Made by a program: the position numbers and the translations under genes
In this document: positions 26,601 through 35,957 of the stretch, piece after piece
How positions within the stretch are numbered: the first letter of the stretch is position 1
How the letters are laid out: each line of letters begins with the position of its first letter
DNA from: Planctomycetia bacterium
Lineage (GTDB): Bacteria; Planctomycetota; Planctomycetia; Pirellulales; JACPPG01
Length of the DNA stretch: 64,000 bases
Reading direction: 5' to 3'
Assembly: GCA_016191115.1 (NCBI GenBank)
Contig: JACPPG010000052.1
Coordinates: 124,001-188,000, forward strand
Notes under the pieces: model-generated
Databases searched by the model: none
The model's input: only the letters and a program-made list of their open reading frames with translations
Told to the model about the DNA's origin: nothing

Positions 26601-27150
26601 CGTCGATTTGTGGATGGGAACGTTGAGCAAGGCCTTTGGCAGTTGCGGTGGGTACATTGCCGGGTGCAAGGAAGTGGTCGAGTACCTGAAGTACACGGCG
26701 CCCGGCTTCGTATTCAGCGTGGGTATCACGCCGTCGAACGCCGCCGCGGCCCTGGCCGCCCTGCGGCTGTTGGAAGAGGAGCCGCAGCGCGTCGAGATCC
26801 TGCGAGAGCGCTCGCGACTGTTCCTCGAGCTGGCCAAGAGCCACGGCATCAACACGGGCGCAAGCAAGGACTCTCCCGTGGTGCCCGTCATTCTGGGGAA
26901 TTCACTGCACTGCCTGGAGCTGTCCGGGGCGCTCGAATCGCGTGGAATCAATGTGCAGCCGATTCTGCACCCGGCGGTGGAGGAAAAGGCCGCCCGGCTG
27001 CGGTTCTTTATCACCTCGACGCATTCCGAGGAGCAGATCCGCTATACGGTCGAAGCGCTGGCCGAGGAGCTGGCAAAGTTGGATGGATCCTACCTGAATC
27101 GCCGCCGGCAAGCGGCTCGACAGGCTTCGCTGGAGGGCGCGTCGACATAA
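23614..27150 (+). CDS. Fusion of fatty acyl-AMP ligase, acyl carrier protein and alpha-oxoamine synthase
   Basis: 1178 residues in three parts. Residues 1-585 are a fatty acyl-AMP ligase/acyl-CoA synthetase domain: P-loop 'YTSGSTGKPKG' (176-186), 'FNGAEPIRAETIDRF', 'RTGDLGFL', 'GRLKDLIIVRGLNHYPQDIE'. After a low-complexity linker (about 590-665), residues 670-750 form an acyl carrier protein with the phosphopantetheine Ser701 in 'DLGLDSLERMEI'. Residues 765-1165 are a PLP-dependent alpha-oxoamine synthase: 'DEAHSVGVLG' (971-980) and Lys1006 in 'TLSKAFGSCGGY'. Inferred role: activate a fatty acid, load it on the ACP, then condense it with an amino acid to a keto-amine, as serine palmitoyltransferase does. 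BioF-like or CqsA-like products cannot be excluded. GTG start. Confidence 0.93.
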   Translation: MFDQTRGSFFGPPNLVDLLRHRAAHKGGDTAFVYLVDGETDEVAITYAELDRQARAIAAWLQAHGLQGQRALLLYPSGLDFIASFFGCLYAGVVAVPAYPPRMNRSLGRIQAIAADCDARVALTTAAVWERVQPLLEQTRHLSNVRWRATDEPHGGIESAWEYPDVGPGTLAFLQYTSGSTGKPKGVTLTHGNLMHNSALIDHLFEQSQRTGMGVFWLPSYHDMGLIGGILQPIYISRPNVLISPVAFLQRPLRWLQAISRYKATISGGPNFAYDLCVRKITPEQREGLDLSRWTLAFNGAEPIRAETIDRFCEAFSPCGFKRESLYPCYGLAEATLIVSGGYKEMPPVVRSFQHAGLESGEAVSAGDGGGRRLVGSGESLPDQQIAIVDPETLSCLPNRRIGEVWVKGPSVAQGYWNRPEETEQVFRAHLADSGEGPFLRTGDLGFLDHGELFITGRLKDLIIVRGLNHYPQDIEATAEKAHPGVRQGSSAAFTVEDDEATRLAVVCEMERSYRGDIAAILDAVRREVAREHELVVDAVVLVKSGSVPKTSSGKIQRHACRTAFVAGTFDVVARYDAATSDGHRPSDPAAANGHRPKRAAKVLRNGTSSESTRHRRSEQVSAKAANGAPATPSTPDATGQLNGSHDSGANGNGHATTSKRPQSTAISKVDAVLEEVRRIAKERAADLTLDSSITDLGLDSLERMEILASLEERFGGRFPEDVMPELETCRQVLEAVETYLGSGHKKERAATKLVPTENYHFDEIPEYVKLKQSLDLLEESGLANPFFHLHEQVAADTTVVGGRELINFSGFNYIGMSGDPTVAQAAKDAVDQYGTSVSASRLVSGNKVVHRELELAIAEWIGAQDSIVFVGGHATNETTVGHLFGPGDLVLHDALAHNSIVQGCILSGARRRPFPHNDWRAVDRLLTDLRGDYRRVLVAIEGVYSMDGDIPDLPRFIEVKKRHKAFLMVDEAHSVGVLGRRGRGIGEFYDVHPSDVDLWMGTLSKAFGSCGGYIAGCKEVVEYLKYTAPGFVFSVGITPSNAAAALAALRLLEEEPQRVEILRERSRLFLELAKSHGINTGASKDSPVVPVILGNSLHCLELSGALESRGINVQPILHPAVEEKAARLRFFITSTHSEEQIRYTVEALAEELAKLDGSYLNRRRQAARQASLEGAST

Positions 27151-27298
27151 TCGCTACTGCCGGGCGGCGAATACCGTCGCGAGCTTGCTGGAACGGAGCT
27201 GGTCTTGTACGATTGAGGTAAGTGGCTCCTGGATCGTGGCCGCGAAGCTCGTCGGTGTCGCTGCCGCGGTTCGACTCTCTTCCCAAAAGGGTGGTCGA

Positions 27299-27484
27299 TT
27301 GCTTACCGAGCAAGAAGTGGCTCAGAGTTGGCGGAAGTTGTTCAAGGGCGGCGATTTTGACGAAAGCGTGTGGGCGAAGGCCGAGGCATTGATCGACGAG
27401 TTGCGCTGCGAAAGCCCGCTGCGCCACCGCCTGACCAATGAACTCAACGAGCTTCGCAAGCTGCGGGCGGTCGACGCCGTGTGA
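27299..27484 (+). CDS. Possible small helical protein (61 aa)
   Basis: A short ORF beginning at TTG 27299 after an AAAAGGG-type ribosome site reads 'LTEQEVAQSWRKLFKGGDFD' and continues through 'WAKAEALIDELRCESPLRHRL'. It is charged, amphipathic and free of low complexity, which favours real coding. The start is uncertain (TTG 27185 is the longest option). No family was recognised. It lies between the lipid-synthase fusion and the barrel gene, in an otherwise empty 444-bp gap. Confidence 0.45.
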   Translation: MLTEQEVAQSWRKLFKGGDFDESVWAKAEALIDELRCESPLRHRLTNELNELRKLRAVDAV

Positions 27485-27594
27485 AGGCGGACGCCATCCG
27501 AGCACAAGGGCGCTGGCGTGCTAGTCGCGGGATTGCCCTGGGTGTGTGTCTCTAGCCATGCCCCACTCAAAGCGATCGGACTCGCTTCGCGATT

Positions 27595-29010
27595 CTAGCG
27601 GTTGAACTCAAAGCCCAGAGTCAACCCTTGCATGAACACGCTTTGCCGATTGAAGCCGTGGACGTTCAAGCCCATGTCCGGCAAGCGGTAGTTGATGATG
27701 TTGCTGGGCCGTGCGATGCCGTCCACGATGAGGCCGGTCCAACCGACGGAAATCGAGGCTTTGTTGAACACCTGGTAGGCCAGTTCGAAGCGCAATTCTC
27801 CCAAGGGTGCCCACTCCGTCTTGCGGATTTGGGTGAACCACCCGGTCGGCTGCAGATTGAGAGACAAGCCGGCGTTGGTGGCAGCCGCGCCCGGAACGGT
27901 GTTGGACGCGATCTGCCCGTCCTGGCGGAGAAGCTGCACGTTGGCCGCGGCGAGAAATCTCCCTTCTGCCGACAGCATCAGGCGATTCGCGCGGCGCGCG
28001 GCACGCAACCCAACCTGGCCGCCGACGAGGTTGTTGTTGGCCACGGTGTTCCAGAAGCTGAAATCCAACAGGCCGCCCGTGCCGCTGACCAGGAATTGTT
28101 CGTAAAACTTCATGTAACGGGGGCCGACGAAGAGCTCCCACGAGGTGCCCTTGAACCCCGGCCGCAGCCGCCAAATGTAGTTGGCCTCCGCGCTCCACAC
28201 CTCGCGATGCGTGAACGTGGCCAGTTGATCGAAGATCACGGGCAAGGTCGCCAGGTCGCCGAAGTCCACGGGGTTTCCGCCGCGGCCAAAGACGCCGTTG
28301 TTGTTCAAGTCAGCGTCCACTCCCGCGCCATTCGGGTCGACGAAGCCCTGCAAGAGCGAAATGTTGAACGGCCCGGAGGGAGGCGCTTGAAACGGCACGA
28401 AGACGTTCGGGAATCCAATCCGCTGATCGAAATCGTATAGCCGGAACGCGCTGAGGAAGAAACCCCGATCGCTGTTGGGGTCCATGTAGCCCCCTTCCCA
28501 GCGATATCCGTTCGACGGCCCATTCAGCAAGAAGCCGGTATTCACGGTGGCGCGCTGCAGGTCGGCATTGCTGCCGATCGTGTTCTCATTGGTGAAACCG
28601 AAGAACGTGCCCGAGCCCGTGAAGTAGTTCTGGACGAGGCTGACGTCGCCGATCAGCGTCTTATTGGGCACCGACACGGTCCACCGCAGCCAGTCCCAAG
28701 TGATCCACCAGCCCGTGTTCGGCGGGATTCCCGCCCCGTACGTGCTCAGGTCGGGTTGCTGGAAGATATCCACGTCGTCGCCGGGCGCGAACACGGGGCC
28801 CGATGCATCGATGCCGCTGGGCGGCTCCTCAGGAACTACGTGAATACCACCGGCACTTGTGCCGGGATGCGGCGGGCCGCTTTGCTGCTGGGGCACGGGC
28901 GCGTGCGTGAGCGGGTAGTGCTCCACTGGCGGCTCGACCGCCGCGGCCACGGTCACCCGGAGCAGCACCGCCAATGCCAGCAACGATGATCGGAGGGGCT
29001 TGATCGCCAT
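27595..29010 (-). CDS. BBP7-family outer-membrane beta-barrel protein
   Basis: 471 residues with a signal peptide (1-25), a Pro-rich linker (to about 95), then an aromatic-rich stretch 'GWWITWDWLRWTVSVPNKTL' typical of the planctomycete BBP7 barrel family. Alternating hydrophobic beta-strands continue to the C-terminus, which ends in an aromatic-containing strand ('GLTLGFEFNR'). It is likely an outer-membrane protein. Calcium-loop-like 'DLNNNGVFGRGG' occurs at about residue 230. Its 382-bp upstream region carries no recognised element. Confidence 0.88.
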   Translation of the reverse strand: MAIKPLRSSLLALAVLLRVTVAAAVEPPVEHYPLTHAPVPQQQSGPPHPGTSAGGIHVVPEEPPSGIDASGPVFAPGDDVDIFQQPDLSTYGAGIPPNTGWWITWDWLRWTVSVPNKTLIGDVSLVQNYFTGSGTFFGFTNENTIGSNADLQRATVNTGFLLNGPSNGYRWEGGYMDPNSDRGFFLSAFRLYDFDQRIGFPNVFVPFQAPPSGPFNISLLQGFVDPNGAGVDADLNNNGVFGRGGNPVDFGDLATLPVIFDQLATFTHREVWSAEANYIWRLRPGFKGTSWELFVGPRYMKFYEQFLVSGTGGLLDFSFWNTVANNNLVGGQVGLRAARRANRLMLSAEGRFLAAANVQLLRQDGQIASNTVPGAAATNAGLSLNLQPTGWFTQIRKTEWAPLGELRFELAYQVFNKASISVGWTGLIVDGIARPSNIINYRLPDMGLNVHGFNRQSVFMQGLTLGFEFNR

Positions 29011-29392
29011 CGAGAGAATCCAAGAACCCTGCTGCGTTCGCGCACTCGCACAGCGGAAGAACTCCGCTTGCTGGTGTTCGTGCCCGTAGTATCGGCCTTG
29101 CCAGTCGCGTCAGTTGAGTAAGAAAGGCAAACCGTAGCGAAAAAATCGCCCCTTCCGATTACAGAAACCTTGCCGGGCGATAGACGAGCGAATCTGGAAG
29201 GGATGCGGAAAATCTAAGACGCGCGGACTGCCAGCGGCCGGGTGAATGGGGGATTTGCGAAACCCTTGCGGCTGTTTCACAGGGGACCATGGCCTAGGAC
29301 CACGCGCCGAAACATCCGCTCCTGCCGCAGGCTCCCTAGTAAGGTGCGAAAGGATGCTGTCAGTGACGGCCGGATCGAGGCGGCCGTGACTC
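29011..29392. other. 382-bp upstream region of the barrel gene
   Basis: It lies between the barrel gene start and the end of the WD40/cytochrome gene, all on the minus strand. It should hold the barrel gene promoter; no good -35/-10 pair was recognised. Nothing else seen. Confidence 0.4.
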
Positions 29393-32300
29393 CTACGGCG
29401 CCTTCGGCGCCTCCAGGGCATAGAGCGCCTTGGCGTCCTCCGCCTTCCAGGCGCGGAGCGTGCTGTCCTGGCCGCCGGCCACGATCAGCTTGCCGTCGGG
29501 CGTGATGGCGGCCGAATACATGAAGTCGCCCGCGCCGCCGAAATTGCGCACCTGCTTGCCGTTGTCGATGCGGTGCAAGTAGACGAGCTTGTCGCCGGCG
29601 CAAGAGACCACTTCGTCGCTGGTACCGACGAAGGCGACGCTGGTCACCTCCTTGGTGAAGCCGGTGATGGTCCGCTGCTGCTCGCCGGTCTCGAAGTTCC
29701 ACACCTTGACCACGCCGTCGGCGCCGCCGCTGGCGAGAACGCGCCCCTGGGCCTGCCAGGCGACCGAAAGCACGTGGTGCGTGTGACCCTCGAACGCCTT
29801 CACCAGCTTGCCGCTCGTCAGGTCGAACACTTTCACGAACTTGTCCGCGCCGCACGAGGCCAGGTACCGGCCGTCGGGCGAAAAATCCAGCCCGAAGATC
29901 GTGTCGCTGTGCGCGTCGGGAATCTCGCGGGCAAGCGTCCCGTCGGCCGTGTTCCAGATCTTGAGCTCTCCGGATCGCGACGGTTCGCCGCTGCCGCTCG
30001 CTAGCAATTTGCCATCGGGGCTGAAATCGAGCGCCGTGACGCGATCGGCCAAGGCCGCGCTGTCTGGTCCGCCGATCGTGCGGGCGTGCGTCCAGGCCGG
30101 TTGTAGCTCCGACACCGCCGCCGTCTTATCGCCCGCGCCTGTGAGCAAGCGACCGTCGCCGGCGAAAGCGACCGCCAGGACCGGCGCCGCATGGCCGGCA
30201 TACGTGTCGAAGGGCGCGCCGGTTTCGGCGCTCCACACGTGAGCCAATCGATCGTCGCCGCCGGTCGCCAGTTGCACGTTGTCAGAGGCGAAGGCGATAG
30301 CGCGGATCGGCTGCTCGGCGGCCGCGGCGGCCTTCCTCGCTTCCTCGAGCGCCGCTTCGGTCTGCTTGAGGGCTTCTTCCCCCTTCTGTTGATCGGCCTT
30401 GGCTACGGGCACCTCCTCGGCGGCGCGCTTGGCGGCTGCATTCGCGGCGGCCAGCGCCTGCTCGGCGGCCGTCTTGGCTGTCTCGGCCTGCTTGCGGGCG
30501 GCTTCGGCGTCGTCGGCGGCCTTTAATTTTGCCGCGAGCGCGTCGGCCGCGGCCTTCGTCTTCGCAGCCGCGTCGGTCGCCGCCTTCTCGGCAGCGGTCT
30601 TGGCTTCCTTTGCCGCGGCGATCTTGGCCGTGGCTTCGGTAACCGCCTTTTCGCCAGCCGCTTTCGCGTCGGCCAGGAATTTGTTGCCGGGCACGGCGTC
30701 GGCGGCCGCTTTGGCTTGCGCTGCCATGTCGGCGATCGGCTTGGCGGCGGCTTCCGCGTCGGCAATCGGCTTGTCGGCCGCGGTCTTGGCTTCTTCCGCC
30801 GCCTTCGCGGCGGCGACAGCGTCGGCGGAGGCTTTCTCAGCGGCCACCTTCTCCTCGGCCGGCTTCTTGATGGCCTCGCTCTTCTCAACGAGCGTCTTTT
30901 CGGCCGCTGTCACGGCCTCCATGCTCTTCTTGACGCCTTCGGTCTCGGACGCGGCCGATTTTTCGGCCGTCGTCACGGCCGCGGCCAACGCCGCGTTGTC
31001 GCTCTTGCGGCCGGCGATCGCGCGCTCGACGGCCGCGATCTGCAATTGGGCATGAACGTCCCCCCGCATCTCGGCCAGTGCGTTGCCGTCCGCCGCGTTC
31101 CAAAGTTTGGCGACGCCGTTGGCCCCCGCCGTGGCGAACCGCGTCCCGTCTGGCCGCACGGCCACGGCCGTGACCGGGCCGCCATGCTCCAGCCGACGGA
31201 TCGTCTGACCGTCGGCCGCGTTCCACAGCCGCGCCGTCCCGTCGAGGCTGCCCGAAAGGATCTGCGTCGGCGCCGTCGGCACCGTCGCGAGCGACGTGAC
31301 CGGCTGGTCGTGGCCTGGGATTTCGCGCGCGGGCGCGGCGTCGGCCGGCGGCGAGGCAATCGCCGCCGTATTCCACAGCCGGATGACGTTGTCGGCGCCG
31401 GCGGCCGCGATCTGCGAGCCGTCGCCCACGAGCGTGATGGCATTGGCCGGCGCGGGCAGGTTGATGCCGCCGAGCGCCGCACCGTCGCCGACCTGCCAGG
31501 CACGAACCGTTTTGTCGGCCGACGCCGAGTACAGCTTGCCACCGTCGGCAGAGAAGCACACCGCCGTCACCGGACCAGAATGCCCGGTCATCGCCCGAAC
31601 GGCTGCGCCGCTGCCGGCGTCCCATAGCTTGAGCGCGCCGTCGTTGCCGCCCGTCACAAGCAGCTTGCCGTCGGGACTGGTGGCCACGGCCCCAACCGAC
31701 TCGGGGGCGGCGCTGTCGAACGCGAAGGCGCGCACGTTGCGAGGCCGACTCCAAAGCTTGATCGTGCGATAACCGCCCGAGGCCAGCGTCAGTCCGTCCG
31801 GGCTCAAGGCCAGCGATTGCACGATGTCCAGATCGGCCACGCCAGGCTTTTGATAGATACCGGCGCGCATCAGGTCGGGATCCGTGAGCCGGCAGACGAG
31901 CCGACCCGTCGGAGCATGGTAGACGAATACCTGGTTGGCCCGACCGCAAGCCGTGTATTGTCCGTCGGGCGTGATCGCGACGGCGTAGATCGGGTTGACG
32001 CCGGCGGGGAGCGGCTGCCAATCGATCGCCTCGGCCGCGGCGCCTGCGCCGGTGGCGCCCTGGTCGATCCATAATTTCAAAAGTCCCAGCTCTTCGCTCG
32101 CCAGCGGCTTGGCGCCCACCTTGTTGTCCGCCGGCGGCATGAGCGGTTCGACGGCGCCAGTGGCGCGCTGCAGCAGCAGGCTCCCACCGCTGTTCTTGGC
32201 GATCGCGGCTGGCCCGCTGTCGCCGCCCTTGAGGATGGTCCGCGTGCTTTCCAGGACCAGGTTGCCTTCGTGCGTCGTCGCGTTGTGGCAAGCCAGGCAG

Positions 32301-32488
32301 TGCTTCTTCAGGATCGCCTGCACGTCCTTCGCGAAGTCGACCGGCGTATCGCGCTTGATATCGGCGATCGCGATCGGCGCCGCGGCATCGGCCGGTTTCG
32401 CGTCGTCGGCGCGCGCCCGCCTTGCTTCGTGGATTGCCGGACCGAACAACAGGATGGTCATGGCCAGGGAAAAGAATCGTGCACGCAT
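29393..32488 (-). CDS. Cytochrome c (PSD1-type) fused to WD40 repeats around an Ala-rich coiled coil
   Basis: 1031 residues. A signal peptide (1-28) precedes a planctomycete cytochrome c domain with heme motif C64-x-x-C67-H68 ('KKHCLACHNATT'). A WD40 propeller follows (about 165-480; 'SPDGKLLVTGGNDGALKLWD'), then a coiled coil made almost only of Ala, Lys, Glu, Asp and Thr (about 486-729), then more WD40 repeats (730-1031; 'FSPDGRYLASCGADKFVKVF'). It probably sits in the periplasm or at the membrane as a redox-linked scaffold. The PPC-domain gene ends upstream 89 bp before this start on the same strand, which suggests an operon, and it has a very similar coiled coil. Confidence 0.92.
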   Translation of the reverse strand: MRARFFSLAMTILLFGPAIHEARRARADDAKPADAAAPIAIADIKRDTPVDFAKDVQAILKKHCLACHNATTHEGNLVLESTRTILKGGDSGPAAIAKNSGGSLLLQRATGAVEPLMPPADNKVGAKPLASEELGLLKLWIDQGATGAGAAAEAIDWQPLPAGVNPIYAVAITPDGQYTACGRANQVFVYHAPTGRLVCRLTDPDLMRAGIYQKPGVADLDIVQSLALSPDGLTLASGGYRTIKLWSRPRNVRAFAFDSAAPESVGAVATSPDGKLLVTGGNDGALKLWDAGSGAAVRAMTGHSGPVTAVCFSADGGKLYSASADKTVRAWQVGDGAALGGINLPAPANAITLVGDGSQIAAAGADNVIRLWNTAAIASPPADAAPAREIPGHDQPVTSLATVPTAPTQILSGSLDGTARLWNAADGQTIRRLEHGGPVTAVAVRPDGTRFATAGANGVAKLWNAADGNALAEMRGDVHAQLQIAAVERAIAGRKSDNAALAAAVTTAEKSAASETEGVKKSMEAVTAAEKTLVEKSEAIKKPAEEKVAAEKASADAVAAAKAAEEAKTAADKPIADAEAAAKPIADMAAQAKAAADAVPGNKFLADAKAAGEKAVTEATAKIAAAKEAKTAAEKAATDAAAKTKAAADALAAKLKAADDAEAARKQAETAKTAAEQALAAANAAAKRAAEEVPVAKADQQKGEEALKQTEAALEEARKAAAAAEQPIRAIAFASDNVQLATGGDDRLAHVWSAETGAPFDTYAGHAAPVLAVAFAGDGRLLTGAGDKTAAVSELQPAWTHARTIGGPDSAALADRVTALDFSPDGKLLASGSGEPSRSGELKIWNTADGTLAREIPDAHSDTIFGLDFSPDGRYLASCGADKFVKVFDLTSGKLVKAFEGHTHHVLSVAWQAQGRVLASGGADGVVKVWNFETGEQQRTITGFTKEVTSVAFVGTSDEVVSCAGDKLVYLHRIDNGKQVRNFGGAGDFMYSAAITPDGKLIVAGGQDSTLRAWKAEDAKALYALEAPKAP

Positions 32489-32577
32489 GAGATCACCAGG
32501 GGGATGTCATCAAAACCGCGAACCGCCCTCATTCCGCCCGAATATCAGCGCCCAAGCGCCATCCAAAAAACAGGGCG

Positions 32578-35500
32578 TCATTTTTTGGCTTCGATCTCGA
32601 CCACCAATGGCCCGTCGACTTGAAAATCCTGCCCGTTGAATTTGAACTTCACGCGGGCCACGAGTTCGTGCTTTCCGGGCATGGTTTCGGGCGCGGCGGC
32701 GAGCGTCAGCTTGGCTTCACGTTGGTCCGCGGGAACGGTCAGCTTGGCGGCCGACAGCCCTTTGGACTTTTCAGGCACGACGATTTCGACCTCTACGGCA
32801 TCGCCAAAGCCGTATAAGCGTCCCACACCGATCGGGACTTCGACCTGCCCTCCGGCGGCCAACGCCGTCGTTGGCGCAGTCACCGTGAGTTCCAAGGGCG
32901 CGGGCGCGATTTTCAAAATGGCCGACGTCGACGACTCGAAGACGGTAACGTTCTTGGCCTCGGTGGCCTTCGCCAGGTCGGCAGCCCGTTTGTCGGCGGC
33001 GGCCTTGGCGTCGGCGGCGGCCTTTGCCTTTGCCGCGGCGTCGGCGGCGACGCGCTCCGTCGCCGCTTTGTCGTCCGTGGCCGTTTTAGTCTTGGCGTTC
33101 GCGTCGGCTACGACTTTTTCCGCGGCCGCTTTCGCCGCCGTGGCTGCCTGCGCGGCCGACTGTGCTTCGCCGGCCGCTTTCTCGGCAGCCTCCTTGGCCT
33201 GGGCCAGCTCCTGGCTGTTGGATTTCTCGGCGGCCTCGCGGGCCTGAGCGGCCTTTTCCGTGGCAACCTTGGCGGCCTCGGCGGCGGCGGTCGCTTTTTG
33301 CGTCTCGGCCGCTAGCGCGTCGGCGGCTTGCTTCGTCGACGCGGCAACGTCGGCCACGAGCTTTTCGGCGGCGGCTTTGGCCTGTTCCGCCGCTTGCGAC
33401 GCGGCGGCCAGGTCGGTTGCGATCTTTTCCATCTCCTTGGCGGTGGCCAGGGCCGCGTCGGCGCTTTGCGGATCGCGCCGGTAGGGGAATGCGGTTTGCG
33501 CCTGCAGTCGCAGCGCGTACTCGCCGGGCTTGGCGTTGCCGGCGATCTCCAGGGCCAGCTTCCCTTCGTTTGCTTCGGCGGCGATCGTTACGGGTTGCGC
33601 TTTCACGTTCGGCGGCAGGCTCTGCGGGGCGAGGATCACCTGCCCCTTGAAGTCGCCGCGGCGCACCAGCTTGATGGGAATCTCCAGCTTGCCGGCGCGG
33701 GATGTCTCCCAGGACTTGCCTTCCCCCAGATCGGCCAGGAAAGGCAGCGTGTCGGCGTCGAGGACCGCCAACCACAGGTCGCGCGCCAAGCGCGATTGGG
33801 CCGGCTGATTCTCCAACGAGGGGACCTCGATCGTTGCCGCGCGGGCGGTGCGAGTGACCGTCGCGTCGCCGATCTTGGCCTTGCCCACGGTCTGAATCGG
33901 TCCGGCCCAAGCAGCCGCGTCCTCGGTGGCCGAGAGGACGATGGTCGTCGCGTCGAGTCCCGCGGGGATGAACGCACGGCCGACGGTCACGCCAGGCGGC
34001 AAGCCGGCAACCGATAGCTCGATCTCCCCGTCGAAGTCGTCGCGCCGCAGGGCGACGACGTCGATCATCTCCGTGCCCCCGCGCCGCACCAGCGGATTGA
34101 GCGGAACCGAGATCCCCTTGTTGTTCGAGTGGTGCACCGGCACCGCGACCAAACGGAAGTCGGGCACGGCCCGGCGGATCGTAAGGGCGTAGACCATCCG
34201 CGGGTCACCCCGCGACGCGGCGTACAGGTCGCGGACCAGAATGCGGTAGGTACCGTCCTCGGGCGCGGAAAAGCGATAGGACGGATCGTCGCTTGCGGTG
34301 CGGAATGACAACCCGCCAGGGCCGCGGGTCGAGTCGTCAAGCTCCTGCACGTCGGTGGCGACGGGCTCGCCCTTGTCGTTGCGCGTCACGCGCTGAATCA
34401 GCACGTACGGGTCGGAGGGGAGGCCCAACCGCTGCGACACGGCCTCGATCCAGTACGTGTCCCCTTTCTTGGCGTCGAAGGCAACGTAGTCGTAATCGCC
34501 GCGGGTGGCGAAGCGACCCACGAAATCGCACGGCACGGTGATCGGCTGGGGCTTCGCGGGATCGTCGTTCGGCTCCTGCTCGGCGATCACCGGCGCGCTG
34601 GCGAAACCGATCAGCACCGGATTCGACGCGCCTTGCGGCGTTTTCAGGCGGTACTCGAAACCGTCGAGCGTGCTTTCCGCGGCGCGGACCAGATTGCCGA
34701 TCGCCATCTCCGTGGCGGCTTCGCCGCCTGGAGCCTCGACTTCGACGGCCAATTGCTCCCATTGCCGACCCCGCGACACCAGCCCCTCGGCCTTGGCGCC
34801 GCCGGGAAGATTCGCGCCGTACACAGTGAACGGGGCCTTGCGCCCCGCCACGGCGACGGGGGGAAAAATCGAGTCGACGTACGGACCGCTCGTCGCCACC
34901 AGACGATAGAAGTAGTCGTTGCCCCCGCGATACACGAAATCGTAAAGTTTCACGGTGTATTCGCCGTCCGCCGGCGCGGTGAACACCAAAAGCGGGTCGT
35001 GCCGGTTGGTGTCACGATCGTGCGCCAGCTCGCGCCCCGTCGCGTCGTAGATGGCCAACGTCGCGTCCATCCGCGAATCGATCCGCTCGGCCCAGCAGTC
35101 GAGCACCACGCGCTGATCTTTCGTTAGCGCGATCTTGAAATAGTCGTTCGCCGTCGCGTCGGCCGCGCCGTTGACGACCACGCTCGGGACGATTCCCGCG
35201 GCTTTGTCGGGCGTATGGTTGTCGGTCGGCTCTTTCTGCTCCGGCAAGTCGCCGACGACAAACGCGCGCGGATTCGAAACGCCGAACCGTCCGACGTAGC
35301 GGGCTTCGTACATGCCGGGGGGCACGTCGGGATGAATGGCCACGGTGAACTGGTTTGGCTCCGGCTGCGGACCCTTCTCAAAGACGCCCGGCGGCCGGGT
35401 CTTCTGCACGGCGGTGATGTGCGGGTGAGAGAAGACGAGCTTCGACGCGCCGTCGGAGTCGGCGCCGATGGCGAGCTGCGCCTCGACGATCGTGCCGGTT

Positions 35501-35658
35501 CGTCCGCCGGCGGGAATTAAAGCCTGCAATTGCGCTGCGGGTAACTGCCCCCAGCAGCGGACGGTAAGGCACAACGCAAGTCCGCAAGCGCAATACGCGC
35601 GGCGGAGGATGGGCGCGGCACGCAATTTCGTGCATGAGCGGCGTGTAACGGGCTGCAT
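32578..35658 (-). CDS. Large exported PPC-domain protein with Ala-rich coiled coil
   Basis: 1026 residues from ATG 35658, which starts a plausible leader ('RRAYCACGLALCLTVRCWG'). Two pre-peptidase C-terminal (PPC) domains are recognisable: 'NDYFKIALTKDQRVVLDCWA' (about 170-270) and 'GDYDYVAFDAKKGDTYWIEA' (about 385-500). An Ala/Lys/Glu coiled coil (about 740-900) follows, then a closing beta domain ('GGQVEVPIGVGRLYGFGDAV'). The frame extends 57 codons further upstream but without a leader. PPC domains are binding modules in secreted proteins; no catalytic centre is visible. It sits between the DUF1549/1553 and WD40/cytochrome genes, all co-directional. Confidence 0.9.
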   Translation of the reverse strand: MQPVTRRSCTKLRAAPILRRAYCACGLALCLTVRCWGQLPAAQLQALIPAGGRTGTIVEAQLAIGADSDGASKLVFSHPHITAVQKTRPPGVFEKGPQPEPNQFTVAIHPDVPPGMYEARYVGRFGVSNPRAFVVGDLPEQKEPTDNHTPDKAAGIVPSVVVNGAADATANDYFKIALTKDQRVVLDCWAERIDSRMDATLAIYDATGRELAHDRDTNRHDPLLVFTAPADGEYTVKLYDFVYRGGNDYFYRLVATSGPYVDSIFPPVAVAGRKAPFTVYGANLPGGAKAEGLVSRGRQWEQLAVEVEAPGGEAATEMAIGNLVRAAESTLDGFEYRLKTPQGASNPVLIGFASAPVIAEQEPNDDPAKPQPITVPCDFVGRFATRGDYDYVAFDAKKGDTYWIEAVSQRLGLPSDPYVLIQRVTRNDKGEPVATDVQELDDSTRGPGGLSFRTASDDPSYRFSAPEDGTYRILVRDLYAASRGDPRMVYALTIRRAVPDFRLVAVPVHHSNNKGISVPLNPLVRRGGTEMIDVVALRRDDFDGEIELSVAGLPPGVTVGRAFIPAGLDATTIVLSATEDAAAWAGPIQTVGKAKIGDATVTRTARAATIEVPSLENQPAQSRLARDLWLAVLDADTLPFLADLGEGKSWETSRAGKLEIPIKLVRRGDFKGQVILAPQSLPPNVKAQPVTIAAEANEGKLALEIAGNAKPGEYALRLQAQTAFPYRRDPQSADAALATAKEMEKIATDLAAASQAAEQAKAAAEKLVADVAASTKQAADALAAETQKATAAAEAAKVATEKAAQAREAAEKSNSQELAQAKEAAEKAAGEAQSAAQAATAAKAAAEKVVADANAKTKTATDDKAATERVAADAAAKAKAAADAKAAADKRAADLAKATEAKNVTVFESSTSAILKIAPAPLELTVTAPTTALAAGGQVEVPIGVGRLYGFGDAVEVEIVVPEKSKGLSAAKLTVPADQREAKLTLAAAPETMPGKHELVARVKFKFNGQDFQVDGPLVVEIEAKK

Positions 35659-35957
35659 CGTCGAGGCCCTGGGTGTGGCTGGTCGGGGCCCCAGCGGGGC
35701 CGCGCGTGTGGCGGGCAAGCTAAGCGTGGCGGGGAGATCGCCGTTTGTGCCTGGCGACCGCGTCGTCAGGACCCGGCAATCACAAGCGCGCCTGTGACTT
35801 GTGCCCGACTGGCTCGCTGGACGCGGCACCGAGGCTCAAGTCGCAGGACGCCTTCTTTATTCTCAGTGTGATTCGAGGCGGGGCAAAAAGCTACGTCGGC
35901 CCCTTCGCAGTGCCGACGCTGGTTGCAGGCGGGATCAAGTGGGGAGGAGCACCGAAG

